DNA of 64,000 bases from JAFGMQ01 sp036733345 (GCA_036733345.1 DAINAR010000006.1:29257-93256); one strand, 5' to 3'. Shown: positions 35,278 to 44,203, counted from the first letter of the stretch. The notes: a model not told the origin generated them from the letters alone. A program made the numbers and translations.

Positions 35278-36246
35278 ATGAAAAGCACGGCAGAAAAGGT
35301 TGTTGCCGGTGACATAAGAGCTGTGGCAAGGCTTATACGCGATATAGATGATGGTATTCCTGAGATAAGGGAGGTCTTGAAGGAGATTTATCCACATACG
35401 GGAAAGGCTTATATAGTAGGTATAACCGGGGCTCCTGGTGTAGGAAAGAGCACGCTTGTAGACCAGATTATTACCCACCTGAGAAAACAGGACAAGACTG
35501 TAGGAGTCCTTGCAGTTGATCCGACAAGCCCTTTCAGTGGCGGGGCTATTCTCGGTGACCGTGTCAGGATGCAGCGTCACAGCATGGACAAGGGCGTATT
35601 CATAAGATCTCTGGCTACCAGGGGTCATTTCGGTGGCTTAACCCAGTCAACAAGGAGTGCCATTGATGTTTTGGATGCAATGGGCAAGGATTTCATACTC
35701 GTCGAAACAGTAGGAGTTGGACAGGATGAAGTAGAGATCGTCAGGAGCGCCCATACTACAATTATTGTGGTTGTCCCGGGTATGGGTGATGATGTCCAGG
35801 CAATAAAAGCAGGGATTCTGGAGGCTGGTGACATATTCCTGATAAACAAGGCTGATCGGGAGGGTGCGGAAAAGACGGCAGCCGACTTGCGATTAATGAT
35901 TGATATGGATCAGGAAAAATACAGAAAAGGTGCATGGAAGCCGCCCATACTCAAGGCACAGGCTGTATTTGATAAGGGTATTGCTGAACTTCTGGAAGAA
36001 ATACATAAACATGGCAAGTACATGCTTGAATCTGCTGATGGTATGAAATTGGCCAGGAAAAAGGAGCGAGTTCGCGAGGAACTGTCCGATATGATTAAGA
36101 ACAGGATCATAGAGGAAGTGATTAACAGCATAACCAGGACCGAAGAATTTGAGAGTGCAGTTGAGTCAATAGTTTCAGGAGACAAGGATCCCTACACTGC
36201 CTGCGAACAACTGGTCTTTCCAAGGATAGTGAATTCTGCCGGATGA
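35278..36246 (+). CDS. meaB: MeaB/ArgK-type G-protein chaperone of B12-dependent mutase
   Basis: A 322-aa SIMIBI GTPase that gates cobalamin loading and protects or rescues the mutase. Walker A is GAPGVGKSTLV, the Walker B/switch region is VETVGVGQ, and the base-specificity motif is INKADREGA. A C-terminal helical dimerisation arm follows. It starts 13 nt after icmB. In IcmF enzymes the same G-domain is fused to the mutase, which supports a role in this ICM system. Confidence 0.92.
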   Translation: MKSTAEKVVAGDIRAVARLIRDIDDGIPEIREVLKEIYPHTGKAYIVGITGAPGVGKSTLVDQIITHLRKQDKTVGVLAVDPTSPFSGGAILGDRVRMQRHSMDKGVFIRSLATRGHFGGLTQSTRSAIDVLDAMGKDFILVETVGVGQDEVEIVRSAHTTIIVVVPGMGDDVQAIKAGILEAGDIFLINKADREGAEKTAADLRLMIDMDQEKYRKGAWKPPILKAQAVFDKGIAELLEEIHKHGKYMLESADGMKLARKKERVREELSDMIKNRIIEEVINSITRTEEFESAVESIVSGDKDPYTACEQLVFPRIVNSAG

Positions 36247-36341
36247 AAGGATTCTGGAAGCAGATTTTTATCAGCAATTTATTATGGTGTGAAAGATTCC
36301 AGGCAATATGTATTGAATTCATTCGTTTTTTTATGGTGTAA

Positions 36342-36563
36342 ATGTCATCTGAAATATTTTGGTGGATAAGACAGATTATTCTTGTGCTGCTGAGTTGCTT
36401 CTTTCTAATTTTTGGAATCAATCTTCTTATCTCTGCATATCAATTGAAAGACCCTTTCCGGTTTATCATGACCTTTTTTTCTTCAAATCTGATAATACTT
36501 ATCAGCGCCACACTGCTGATCGGTTTTATCTGCCGGATGATCAATCTGTATAAAAATAAATAG
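36342..36563 (+). CDS. Small membrane protein, two predicted helices
   Basis: A 73-aa protein with hydrophobic segments at about residues 8-30 and 42-63 and a basic end (LYKNK). No family recognised. It lies between meaB and the methyltransferase in the same direction. A weak binding site and the absence of conserved motifs make it moderate. Confidence 0.5.
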   Translation: MSSEIFWWIRQIILVLLSCFFLIFGINLLISAYQLKDPFRFIMTFFSSNLIILISATLLIGFICRMINLYKNK

Positions 36564-36625
36564 GCTTGCTTTTCTTCCTGGAATCATACAGGCTTTAAGA
36601 GGTCGATTTGGCAAGGAACTGGCCC

Positions 36626-37528
36626 ATGACACTTTTTGAACATTACAGTGAAATAATACCGGATTTTTCTCATTTTCAGGAATTCCTTCAAAAACCATTT
36701 CCCAGTCATATCAGGATTAATTCATTAAAAACAGAGCCTGATGAGACGGCAGGTTTTATAAGGTCAAGGGGAGATAACCTTGAAAGGTCTCTGAAAGGAA
36801 ATAACACCCTTTATTCCATGAAAGGATTAACTTCACCCGGGAACCTGATCGAGTACTTTTTGGGTTATATTCACCCGCAGGCCCTTACTTCCTGCCTTGC
36901 TTCCATTGCACTTTCTCCTGAAAAGGGCTCATTTGTACTTGATATGTGTGCTGCTCCCGGTGGGAAGACCTCCCATCTTGCTCAGCTTATGAATAATACC
37001 GGATTAATTATTGCAAATGAACTTTACCATAACAGGCATATACCAATGGGACATACCCTTGCCAGGCTTGGAATTATGAATACAGTCCTTACTGCATATC
37101 AGGCTCAGGAGTTTCCCTTAAGACAGAAATTTGATTATGTACTGGCGGATGTACCCTGTTCCGGAGAAGGACGTTTCAGGAGGATAAATGAAGGTTCCAG
37201 TTACAGGGAACCGTATGAAAGGGAAAGGCTCACCACTCTGCAGAAAAAGATTATTCTTAGAGGTTTTGATTTGCTTAAAGGTGACGGAAGGATGGTTTAC
37301 GCAACCTGTACATATAGTCCTGAAGAAAATGAGGCAGTAGTGAATTATCTGTTACAGAACCGTGATGCTGTTCTGCTGCCATTAAAGACAGGATTTGATC
37401 ATGATCCTGGACTGATCAGCTGGAGAGATGATAGATATGAAAAACAACTTGAAAACTGCGCCAGGTTTTACCCTCACAGGATCGACTCGGTGGGATTTTT
37501 CATGGCCTCAATTGGCAGAAGAAGCTGA
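36626..37528 (+). CDS. rRNA/tRNA cytosine-C5 methyltransferase, NOL1/NOP2/Sun family
   Basis: A 300-aa SAM-dependent RNA m5C methyltransferase. ATG 36626 is preferred (AAGGA site 9 nt upstream). SAM motif is LDMCAAPGGKTSHLAQLM, motif IV is ADVPCSGEGRFR (Pro-Cys), and the catalytic Cys motif is YATCTYSPEENE. It ends with the family C-terminus GFFMASIGRR. It overlaps a PUA-domain gene in another frame. E. coli RsmF carries both activities on one chain, so the pair may be a split RsmF-like enzyme. Confidence 0.9.
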   Translation: MTLFEHYSEIIPDFSHFQEFLQKPFPSHIRINSLKTEPDETAGFIRSRGDNLERSLKGNNTLYSMKGLTSPGNLIEYFLGYIHPQALTSCLASIALSPEKGSFVLDMCAAPGGKTSHLAQLMNNTGLIIANELYHNRHIPMGHTLARLGIMNTVLTAYQAQEFPLRQKFDYVLADVPCSGEGRFRRINEGSSYREPYERERLTTLQKKIILRGFDLLKGDGRMVYATCTYSPEENEAVVNYLLQNRDAVLLPLKTGFDHDPGLISWRDDRYEKQLENCARFYPHRIDSVGFFMASIGRRS

Positions 37529-37979
37529 ACGGAATCGTATTCTTACATATCTGGAACACAGGTTCGGGATATCGCGGGAACTGTTTGATGATTATCTGCT
37601 GCTCAGTAGAAAAGACAGCTGGTACATGATGAGAAAATCGTGTGGAGAAATTCAGCTTTCTCATTTAAAGCCTTCGAAGGTAGGACTTAAGGCCTTTCAC
37701 AAAGTCGGCAATTTTATAAAGCCTACCACAAGGATGATTCAGATTTATGGCCCTGCTGCAACCAGGGCAAAGCTGGAAATTGACGAAAGCCAGTTGAGCG
37801 CACTTTTATCAGGAGGAGATATTCCCTTTGAAACAGATATCGAAAAAGGGTATGTAATACTTACGCTGAAGGGGAATCGTGTGATGGGTTTAGGATTGCT
37901 TATTAACGGAAGGGTTCGTTCTCAGCTCCCTCGCAAGGAAGTCAGAGAGGCAATGCTTGATCCGGAAGCGATCAGGTAA
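37428..37979 (+). CDS. PUA-domain RNA-binding protein
   Basis: A protein of up to 183 aa whose conserved part begins near residue 30 (AEEAERNRILTYLEHRFGI). The C-terminal 90 residues carry a PUA-like pattern (KAFHKVGNFIKPTTRMIQIYG, later GYVILTLKGNRVMGLGLLINGRVRSQLPR). The longest frame overlaps the methyltransferase by 101 nt; the true start may be a later codon such as TTG near 37513. It probably delivers RNA to the upstream methyltransferase. Confidence 0.78.
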   Translation: MIDMKNNLKTAPGFTLTGSTRWDFSWPQLAEEAERNRILTYLEHRFGISRELFDDYLLLSRKDSWYMMRKSCGEIQLSHLKPSKVGLKAFHKVGNFIKPTTRMIQIYGPAATRAKLEIDESQLSALLSGGDIPFETDIEKGYVILTLKGNRVMGLGLLINGRVRSQLPRKEVREAMLDPEAIR

Positions 37980-38019
37980 TGCTGCTTGCATATGGGATAA
38001 TAATCAGGAGGTCTTAGTA

Positions 38020-39219
38020 ATGTTGAGTATGGATAGTATTGAAAGATACTCGGAAGTATTGCTCTGGGGTTTGAAAACCGCAAGAAAGGTAAGATTTAAT
38101 AAAAATGAAGTTGTATTAATCCGATTTGATCTGGCTGCCATTAAGCTGGCTGAAATACTTCAGGAAAAGATAATGGATATGGGATTGAACCCTGTATTGC
38201 GCATGGGCCTGACCCCTGTCATGGAACATAATTTTTATAGCAGGGCTAATAAAAACCAGCTCGTTTTCAATGCACCCGGGGAAAAGGAACTTTATGAAAA
38301 CCTTAATGGCAGTATCTATCTGAATGCGCCGGAGTCATTGACTCATCTTAGCGACATTGATCCGAAGAAGATCGGAAAGGCGGCTGTAGCGAGGAAGCCT
38401 TTACGTGACCTACTATGGGAACGGGAGGATAGAGGGGAATATGGATGGACCCTTTGCACCTTTCCAACGGATGAATTGGCAAAACAGGCGGGATTGAGCA
38501 TTGAAGATTACAGTGAACAGATAATCAGGGCATGCTATCTGGACAGACAGGACCCTGTAAAGGCATGGAAGGGTATTTACAAGGATGCAATGTCCATTAA
38601 GAACTGGCTTAACAGTATGGATGTCAAATACTTCCATGTCGAATCCGAACATACAGACCTTAAAATCAGGCCAGGGAAACAGCGTAAATGGGTAGGTATA
38701 TCAGGGCATAACATTCCAAGTTTTGAACTTTTTATTTCTCCGGACTGGAGAGGGACTGAAGGGATTTACTATGCTGACCAGCCATCATTTAGAAGCGGCA
38801 ACTATGTAAAGGGTGTGAAGCTTGTTTTCAGCAGGGGCTCGGCTGCTCAGATAAATGCCGGGCAAGGAGAGGAATTTGTAGTAAAGCAATTATCCATGGA
38901 CAAGGGTGCTGGAAGGGTAGGGGAGTTTTCCCTTACAGACAAAAGGTTTTCCAGAATAGACAAATTCATGGCTAATACCCTTTATGATGAGAATTACGGA
39001 GGCGATTACGGAAATTGCCATATTGCAGCCGGTTCTTCATACAGCGATACCTACGATGGTGATCCTGCAGAGCTTACAGAAAAGGAGAAAAAGAGGCTGG
39101 GTTTTAATGATTCCGCCCTTCATTGGGACCTTGTTAATACGGAAAAAAAGACGGTTACGGCATTCCTGAAAAACGGCAGGAAAACTCTGATTTATGAAAA
39201 CGGGATGTTCAACTTTTGA
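38020..39219 (+). CDS. M29-family aminopeptidase (leucyl/thermophilic metalloprotease)
   Basis: A 399-aa cytoplasmic dinuclear metallopeptidase. ATG 38020 is chosen because AGGAGG lies about 8 nt upstream; the longer frame adds 21 unlike residues. Metal-ligand regions of M29 are visible: HVESEHTDLKI, ISGHNIPSFELFISP, NCHIAAGSSYSDTY and SALHWDLV (H-x-D). It removes N-terminal residues from peptides. It stands after the PUA gene and has no clear pathway link. Confidence 0.87.
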   Translation: MLSMDSIERYSEVLLWGLKTARKVRFNKNEVVLIRFDLAAIKLAEILQEKIMDMGLNPVLRMGLTPVMEHNFYSRANKNQLVFNAPGEKELYENLNGSIYLNAPESLTHLSDIDPKKIGKAAVARKPLRDLLWEREDRGEYGWTLCTFPTDELAKQAGLSIEDYSEQIIRACYLDRQDPVKAWKGIYKDAMSIKNWLNSMDVKYFHVESEHTDLKIRPGKQRKWVGISGHNIPSFELFISPDWRGTEGIYYADQPSFRSGNYVKGVKLVFSRGSAAQINAGQGEEFVVKQLSMDKGAGRVGEFSLTDKRFSRIDKFMANTLYDENYGGDYGNCHIAAGSSYSDTYDGDPAELTEKEKKRLGFNDSALHWDLVNTEKKTVTAFLKNGRKTLIYENGMFNF

Positions 39220-39365
39220 TCGGGTTAATAATATTGCAAATCCATTGCCTGAGTCAGGTGTCAAGAGGGAAATCAGCAACTTTGGAATAAAATGCCGGGT
39301 AAGGGGTAATCGGTTTTTTGTAGAAATTGACACACAATTATCATTTCCCTATTATCCATAAAATA

Positions 39366-39478
39366 AACTACCCCGCCGCAGAGCAGTGGGGTATCGTAAA
39401 AAGCATTGAACGCCCCAAGGGGCGGGGACTTGTCTGCCTGAGGCAGGATCGAACCCTCGTCCGCCTCTGGCGGATTGA
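39366..39478. repeat. Palindromic repeat family B, longer copy
   Basis: Contains CCCCGCCGCAGAGCAGTGGGG, then GCCCCAAGGGGC, TGCCTGAGGCA and CCGCCTCTGGCGG. Its outer parts match the inverse of 26308-26370, while the middle (about 39396-39450) is an extra block with two more palindromes. The open frame of the next gene runs through this repeat, so the upstream N-terminal extension is not real. Confidence 0.55.
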
Positions 39479-39518
39479 AAAAATTAGTTTTTTAGAAGAA
39501 TCCCCGGCAGGGTATAAA

Positions 39519-40553
39519 ATGGAGCAACAGGATATAAATCCCGTGAACGATCAACAGTATCAGGATAATATTTTAATGGGAGTTTCCCGCACCTTTGCCC
39601 TGACCATACCTCAACTCCCGCCGGATCTTTCAAGGGTGGTCGGTAATGGTTATTTGCTGTGTCGCATTGTTGATACGGTAGAGGATGAACCAGCGTTGAC
39701 ACCTGATCAGAAAAGGCATTTCTCTCAGGAATTTGTAAGAGTAGTCGCAGGAAATGCGAGTGCGTATGAATTCAGCAACAGCCTTTTTTCAGCTCTTTCC
39801 AGCAGCACAACTGATGAAGAAAAAGACCTCATAAAAAATGTACCTGCCGTTATCCGCATAACTCGCAGCTTTTCCGGGATTCAACAGGCGGCTTTGCTTC
39901 GCTGTGTGCAGATTATGGCTGAAGGCATGGCAGATTTTCAACAGAACGGCAGCCCCTTCGGATTAAAAGACATGGAGGAAATGGATCGTTACTGTTATCA
40001 TGTTGCCGGGGTAGTCGGTGAGATGCTGACTACCCTGTTCTGTGATTATTCTCCCAGGATTGCCAGGAAACAGTCACAGTTGGAGTCTCTGGCAGTATCA
40101 TTTGGCCAGGCCCTTCAGATGACCAATATCCTTAAGGATATATGGGATGACAGGGCGCGTGGTGCATGCTGGCTGCCTCAGGATATATTTTTGAAGTCAG
40201 GGTTTAATCTTAAGGATTTGTCATCCAGTGACTATGATCCTGCTTTCGGTGAGGGCATTGCAGGTTTGTTAAGTATATCCTATGTCCACTTGAAAAACGC
40301 CTTGAGTTATATACTGCTTATTCCTCGAAATGAACAGGGAATCCGACGTTTTTGTCTCTGGGCCCTGGGAATGGCAATACTGACCCTGCGCCGCATAAAC
40401 AGATACCGTAACTTTTCTGAAAGCCGGCACGTCAAAATCTCGAGGCGAAACGTAAAAGCCACCATATTTACGTGCAATATCACAGCATTCAGTAATCTCA
40501 GCCTGAGAATGCTGTTCTATTTTTTGACAAGATCGTTGCTGAAAAGTCAGTAA
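39519..40553 (+). CDS. Squalene/phytoene synthase family protein
   Basis: A 344-aa trans-isoprenyl diphosphate head-to-head synthase. ATG 39519 is used, since 64 upstream in-frame codons fall in the repeat. Aspartate motifs are CRIVDTVEDEP and ILKDIWDDRARGACWLPQD, with VSRTFALTIPQLP at the start (the SRSF-like substrate position). It converts two farnesyl (squalene) or geranylgeranyl (phytoene) diphosphates; EILTTLFC-type middle motif resembles squalene synthases. No hopanoid or carotenoid partner genes are nearby. Confidence 0.85.
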   Translation: MEQQDINPVNDQQYQDNILMGVSRTFALTIPQLPPDLSRVVGNGYLLCRIVDTVEDEPALTPDQKRHFSQEFVRVVAGNASAYEFSNSLFSALSSSTTDEEKDLIKNVPAVIRITRSFSGIQQAALLRCVQIMAEGMADFQQNGSPFGLKDMEEMDRYCYHVAGVVGEMLTTLFCDYSPRIARKQSQLESLAVSFGQALQMTNILKDIWDDRARGACWLPQDIFLKSGFNLKDLSSSDYDPAFGEGIAGLLSISYVHLKNALSYILLIPRNEQGIRRFCLWALGMAILTLRRINRYRNFSESRHVKISRRNVKATIFTCNITAFSNLSLRMLFYFLTRSLLKSQ

Positions 40554-40589
40554 GATTTTAATGGTGTAATGTGAGTTGAATTTACTGTT

Positions 40590-41588
40590 ATGGATGACAA
40601 CAGCCTTCTTATCTCAGTTCAGGACTTAAGGGTATATTTCTACGGTGATGGAAAAGTTTCTCATGCCGTGGATGGAGTAAGCTATGAAGTCCGAAGAGGT
40701 GAGACGGTATGCATTGTCGGAGAATCGGGCTGCGGAAAGACGGTTTCAGCGCTGAGTATCCTGAGACTTGTACCAAGTCCGCCGGGAGAAATAATGGACG
40801 GCAGGATCATGCTCGAGGGGAAGAACCTCCTGGATCTGCCTGAAGAGGATATGCGGAAGATCCGTGGAAACAGGATTGCAATGGTCTTTCAGGAACCCAT
40901 GACCTCATTGAATCCTGTCTTCACAATAGGCGATCAGATTGAAGAATGTCTTAGGATACATAAAAAGGCGGAGCCGCATGAATTGCGGCAAAGGTGTGTT
41001 GAACTGCTGACAGATGTGGGGATTCCATCTGCTGAAGACCGGATTAATGATTACCCTCATCAGTTGAGCGGCGGGCAAAGACAGAGGGTAATGATTGCAA
41101 TGGCCCTGGCGTGCAATCCTGACCTTATTATTGCAGATGAGCCGACTACTGCCCTGGATGTGACGATACAGGCCCAAATATTGAATCTGTTTAAAAAGAT
41201 TCAGAAAAACGGCTCCAAATCACTTCTTTATATCACCCATGATCTGGGCGTTGTAGCAAATCTGGCAGACCAGGTATACGTGATGTATGCTGGAATTATT
41301 GTAGAACAGGGCAATACATCACAGATCTATAATGAAACCTCTCACCCATACACTATAGGACTGATGGAATCGCTTTCGGGCCGTTCCAGGCGGGGTAAAA
41401 GACTGTACAGCATTCCCGGAACAGTTCCAAATCCGGCATTTAAACCGGGCGGATGCCCTTTTCATCCAAGGTGCCGGTTTGCAAATGCCAAATGCAGCGA
41501 ACAATTTCCTGAGATGTGTGATTATGGTGAAGGTCATTTAAGCCGCTGTCCTGTTTTGTATGAACAGAGGGCGGATGCAGCTTCGTGA
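40590..41588 (+). CDS. dppD: Oligopeptide/dipeptide ABC transporter ATPase, DppD/OppD type
   Basis: A 332-aa ATPase with Walker A GESGCGKT, signature LSGGQRQRVMIA and Walker B IADEPTTALD. The C-terminal Opp/Dpp-specific domain has the cysteine-rich GGCPFHPRCRFANAKC region, which in homologues binds a 4Fe-4S cluster or metal. It energises import of peptides. It is followed 33 nt later by the DppF-type ATPase, but no permease or binding protein is nearby. Confidence 0.9.
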   Translation: MDDNSLLISVQDLRVYFYGDGKVSHAVDGVSYEVRRGETVCIVGESGCGKTVSALSILRLVPSPPGEIMDGRIMLEGKNLLDLPEEDMRKIRGNRIAMVFQEPMTSLNPVFTIGDQIEECLRIHKKAEPHELRQRCVELLTDVGIPSAEDRINDYPHQLSGGQRQRVMIAMALACNPDLIIADEPTTALDVTIQAQILNLFKKIQKNGSKSLLYITHDLGVVANLADQVYVMYAGIIVEQGNTSQIYNETSHPYTIGLMESLSGRSRRGKRLYSIPGTVPNPAFKPGGCPFHPRCRFANAKCSEQFPEMCDYGEGHLSRCPVLYEQRADAAS

Positions 41589-41621
41589 ATTAATTATTTT
41601 CCTTTATGAAGAGAGCGGGTC

Positions 41622-42593
41622 TTGAGCAACGAAATTACCCTGAAGACAGAAGGCCTTAAAAAATATTTTCCTGTGCGCAGAGGATTCCTCCAGAAGATTG
41701 GCAGCTGGATAAAGGCTGTTGATTCTGTGGACCTGGAGATTGAGCGGGGAAAAACACTCGGTCTGGTCGGCGAAAGCGGATGCGGTAAATCCACTGTGGC
41801 AAGAGTCATACTTAAATTACTGGAGCCTGATGGAGGCAGGATTATTTTTCAGGGTCGTGATATCAGCGCCCTGTCTGAAAGTGAAATGAAACCTTTGCGG
41901 AAGGACATGCAGATTATATTCCAGGATCCTTTCGGATCACTTAATCCGCGTATGACAGTGGGACAGTCAGTTGAGGAAGGTCTCAGAACCCTGGGACTTC
42001 CAGGGAACGAGAGAAAGGGGCGGGTAGAAGAACTCCTGAATATGGTCGGCGTCTCAGCCGGCAGTTCAGATCGCTATCCTCATGAATTCAGCGGAGGACA
42101 GCGTCAGAGGATCGGTATCGCACGAGCGCTCAGCGTAGACCCTGCATTAATTATTTGTGATGAGCCGGTTTCTGCTCTGGATGTTTCCATCCAGGCCCAG
42201 ATCATTAATCTGTTGAATGATCTGCAGGAAAACCTGGGCCTCAGTTATCTATTTATCTCCCATGACCTGAATGTAGTGAGCTACATAAGTGATAAAACCG
42301 CAGTTATGTATTTAGGGCAGATCATGGAATATGCATCTACTGAAGAGATATTTGAAAATCCGGTCCATCCATATACCAGGGCACTGCTGTCGGCTATTCC
42401 AGTGCCGGAACCCGGTAAAGGCTTAGATACAGAACTGATCGGCGGTGATGTCCCCAGCCTGACTCACACTATTGAAGGCTGCAAATTTCAGAACAGATGC
42501 CCTATGGTTGAAGACAGGTGCAGGACAACGGAGATTGATACTTACAGGGCTGGGGGAGACGGTCACATGGTGAGGTGCTGGAAAGCGTTGTAA
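41622..42593 (+). CDS. dppF: Oligopeptide/dipeptide ABC transporter ATPase, DppF/OppF type
   Basis: A 323-aa ATPase starting at TTG (MSNEITLKTEGLKKYF). It has Walker A GESGCGKST, signature FSGGQRQRIGIARA, Walker B ICDEPVSALD, and the C-terminal motif CKFQNRCPMVEDRC. DppD and DppF normally pair as a heterodimer with DppBC permeases. Here the pair stands alone upstream of two tRNAs, so it must serve permeases encoded elsewhere, or is a relic. Confidence 0.9.
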   Translation: MSNEITLKTEGLKKYFPVRRGFLQKIGSWIKAVDSVDLEIERGKTLGLVGESGCGKSTVARVILKLLEPDGGRIIFQGRDISALSESEMKPLRKDMQIIFQDPFGSLNPRMTVGQSVEEGLRTLGLPGNERKGRVEELLNMVGVSAGSSDRYPHEFSGGQRQRIGIARALSVDPALIICDEPVSALDVSIQAQIINLLNDLQENLGLSYLFISHDLNVVSYISDKTAVMYLGQIMEYASTEEIFENPVHPYTRALLSAIPVPEPGKGLDTELIGGDVPSLTHTIEGCKFQNRCPMVEDRCRTTEIDTYRAGGDGHMVRCWKAL

Positions 42594-42725
42594 AACCAGC
42601 CGCCCCTCCCTATTTATCATCTCTTTTATGTTTACAGATTGAACGACAGCTCAAGGATTATTACAGATGAGGGCTCCTTTTTTGGCTTGACTTTTATAGA
42701 GAATCAGGCAAAATACACTTCTTGA

Positions 42726-42799
42726 TGGGGGATCGTATAGTGGCAATACGACGGGTTCTGGCCCCGTTAACCGAGGTTCGAATCCTCGTCCCCCAGCCA
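42726..42799 (+). tRNA. tRNA-Gln (anticodon CTG)
   Basis: Cloverleaf folds by eye: acceptor TGGGGGA / TCCCCCA, D arm around GTAT..ATAC, anticodon stem ACGGG/CCCGT with loop TTCTGGC, T arm CGAGG-TTCGAAT-CCTCG. Position 34-36 is CTG, reading CAG. The CCA end is encoded. Confidence 0.93.
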
Positions 42800-42838
42800 C
42801 AATTAGACCACGCCCAGCGCGTGGATTTGCATTTATAA

Positions 42839-42914
42839 GGTCCCATCGTCTAGCGGTCTAGGATATCGGCCTCTCACGCCGGAGACACGGGTTCGATTCC
42901 CGTTGGGACTACCA
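42839..42914 (+). tRNA. tRNA-Glu (anticodon CTC)
   Basis: The acceptor GGTCCCA pairs with TGGGACT (one G-T), the anticodon loop CTCTCAC gives CTC (reading GAG), and the T arm is ACGGG-TTCGATT-CCCGT. CCA is encoded. It lies 39 nt after tRNA-Gln and is probably co-transcribed. Confidence 0.9.
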
Positions 42915-42930
42915 TGGATAAGTTAATAAA

Positions 42931-42966
42931 CCCCTTGAAGTTGTCAAATCAGTTCAAGGGGTTTTT
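42931..42966 (+). terminator. Terminator of the tRNA pair
   Basis: Stem CCCCTTGAA (42931-42939) with TTCAAGGGG (42953-42961), then TTTTT. It also lies at the end of the convergent MFS gene and may be bidirectional. Confidence 0.85.
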
Positions 42967-44203
42967 ATGGTTGTTTTGCAATAGAATGCCTCGCTACAGG
43001 CGTTAATACCATCAATAAACTAAGTCCAAGAAGACTTACCAGCAGGGCAATCCAGATAGGAAGGATGTAGCTGCCGGTCATATCAAAAATATATCCTGTT
43101 ATAACGGGTCCTATTGCTCCGCCAGCAGTCCCAAAAAAAACAACCATACCGAACAGGGAACCATGGGAAGACGTCCCGAAAAGTTCTGCCACAATAGGTG
43201 AAATCACCGTAAAAAAACCTCCATGGGCAAGGCCGTATATAGCAGCAAAAAGATACAGTTTCCACAACTGATCCGCTGTCTTCAACCATAACATTGAGGT
43301 TATTAACACTAATATTGCTATCATCATGGACCGCTTGCTTCCAATCCGGTCTATCACCATGCCAGTTATAAAACGGCCTGCCATGCTGACAACACCGATT
43401 GTTGAGAGAACTCCTGAAGCTTTATGAACGGAAATGCCGATATCTCGTGCGTGCGGGACGATGTGAACCAGTACACTCATCAAACAGGATACGATAGAAA
43501 GGTTGATAAGGCACAGAATCCATAACTGAGACGTTTTAGATGCCATAAAGAATGAAAAATCTATTATAGCACGTTCTTCATTTGAATCCGTGGATGACAA
43601 ATGTGTTGTATTTGAGATTTTCTCAGGCTCTTTTTTTAGCAGCCAGGCAATAATAGTCAGTATAATTAAGGAGATAACCCCAAGCACTACAAAAGAATTT
43701 CTCCAGCCATAGCCTGCAATCAAAAGACTTGCCAGAAGGGGAAAGACAAATTGTCCCGCACCGGTTCCCACTTTTACAATCCCCGTCATTAATCCGCGTC
43801 TGGCCGGAAACCATCTGGCAACAGTTGTCAGGGCAATAACATCAACAGAACTTAATCCGATTCCGAAAATAAAGCCGAAAAAAAGGTAGAGTTCCCAAAT
43901 AGAATTGGTATGGGACATTAATATATAGCCTGCACTGAAAAATAAGGCCGTCAACCCTACGATGATCCTTGGGCCGATTCTGTCGTTTAAATGTCCAATT
44001 AAGATTCCAAAAAAGCCGGAAACCATGAAAGCCATTGACGATGCACCGGAGATCACTGCCCGCGACCATCCGAATTCAGAAATTAACGGTGTGAAGAATA
44101 TCCAAAAGGCATTATATACCCCAATTCCTACCGTCTGGAGACAAAAACAGCAGGTAATAATAACTTTCGAATAGCTGCGTGGTTGTTTATCCTCTTGTAT
44201 CAT
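42965..44203 (-). CDS. MFS transporter (monocarboxylate/OFA-like)
   Basis: A 412-aa membrane protein with about 12 hydrophobic helices. The first helix region VGIYNAFWIFFTPLISEFGW, then GHLNDRIGPRIIVG (loop 2-3 motif) and GMVIDRIGSKRSMM in the second half place it in the oxalate/formate antiporter or monocarboxylate group. It is the first gene of the accessory cluster next to the tRNAs and probably imports or exports an organic acid. A second MFS gene of similar type occurs at 53.2 kb. Confidence 0.87.
   Translation of the reverse strand: MIQEDKQPRSYSKVIITCCFCLQTVGIGVYNAFWIFFTPLISEFGWSRAVISGASSMAFMVSGFFGILIGHLNDRIGPRIIVGLTALFFSAGYILMSHTNSIWELYLFFGFIFGIGLSSVDVIALTTVARWFPARRGLMTGIVKVGTGAGQFVFPLLASLLIAGYGWRNSFVVLGVISLIILTIIAWLLKKEPEKISNTTHLSSTDSNEERAIIDFSFFMASKTSQLWILCLINLSIVSCLMSVLVHIVPHARDIGISVHKASGVLSTIGVVSMAGRFITGMVIDRIGSKRSMMIAILVLITSMLWLKTADQLWKLYLFAAIYGLAHGGFFTVISPIVAELFGTSSHGSLFGMVVFFGTAGGAIGPVITGYIFDMTGSYILPIWIALLVSLLGLSLLMVLTPVARHSIAKQP

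Noticed and set aside
37428..37528. Frameshift sequencing error joining methyltransferase and PUA genes
   Set aside because: The methyltransferase has a normal C-terminus before its stop, so a true two-gene arrangement is more likely.
39327..39518. N-terminal 64 codons of the squalene synthase frame
   Set aside because: They run through a palindromic repeat and precede a good binding site and family-like start at 39519.
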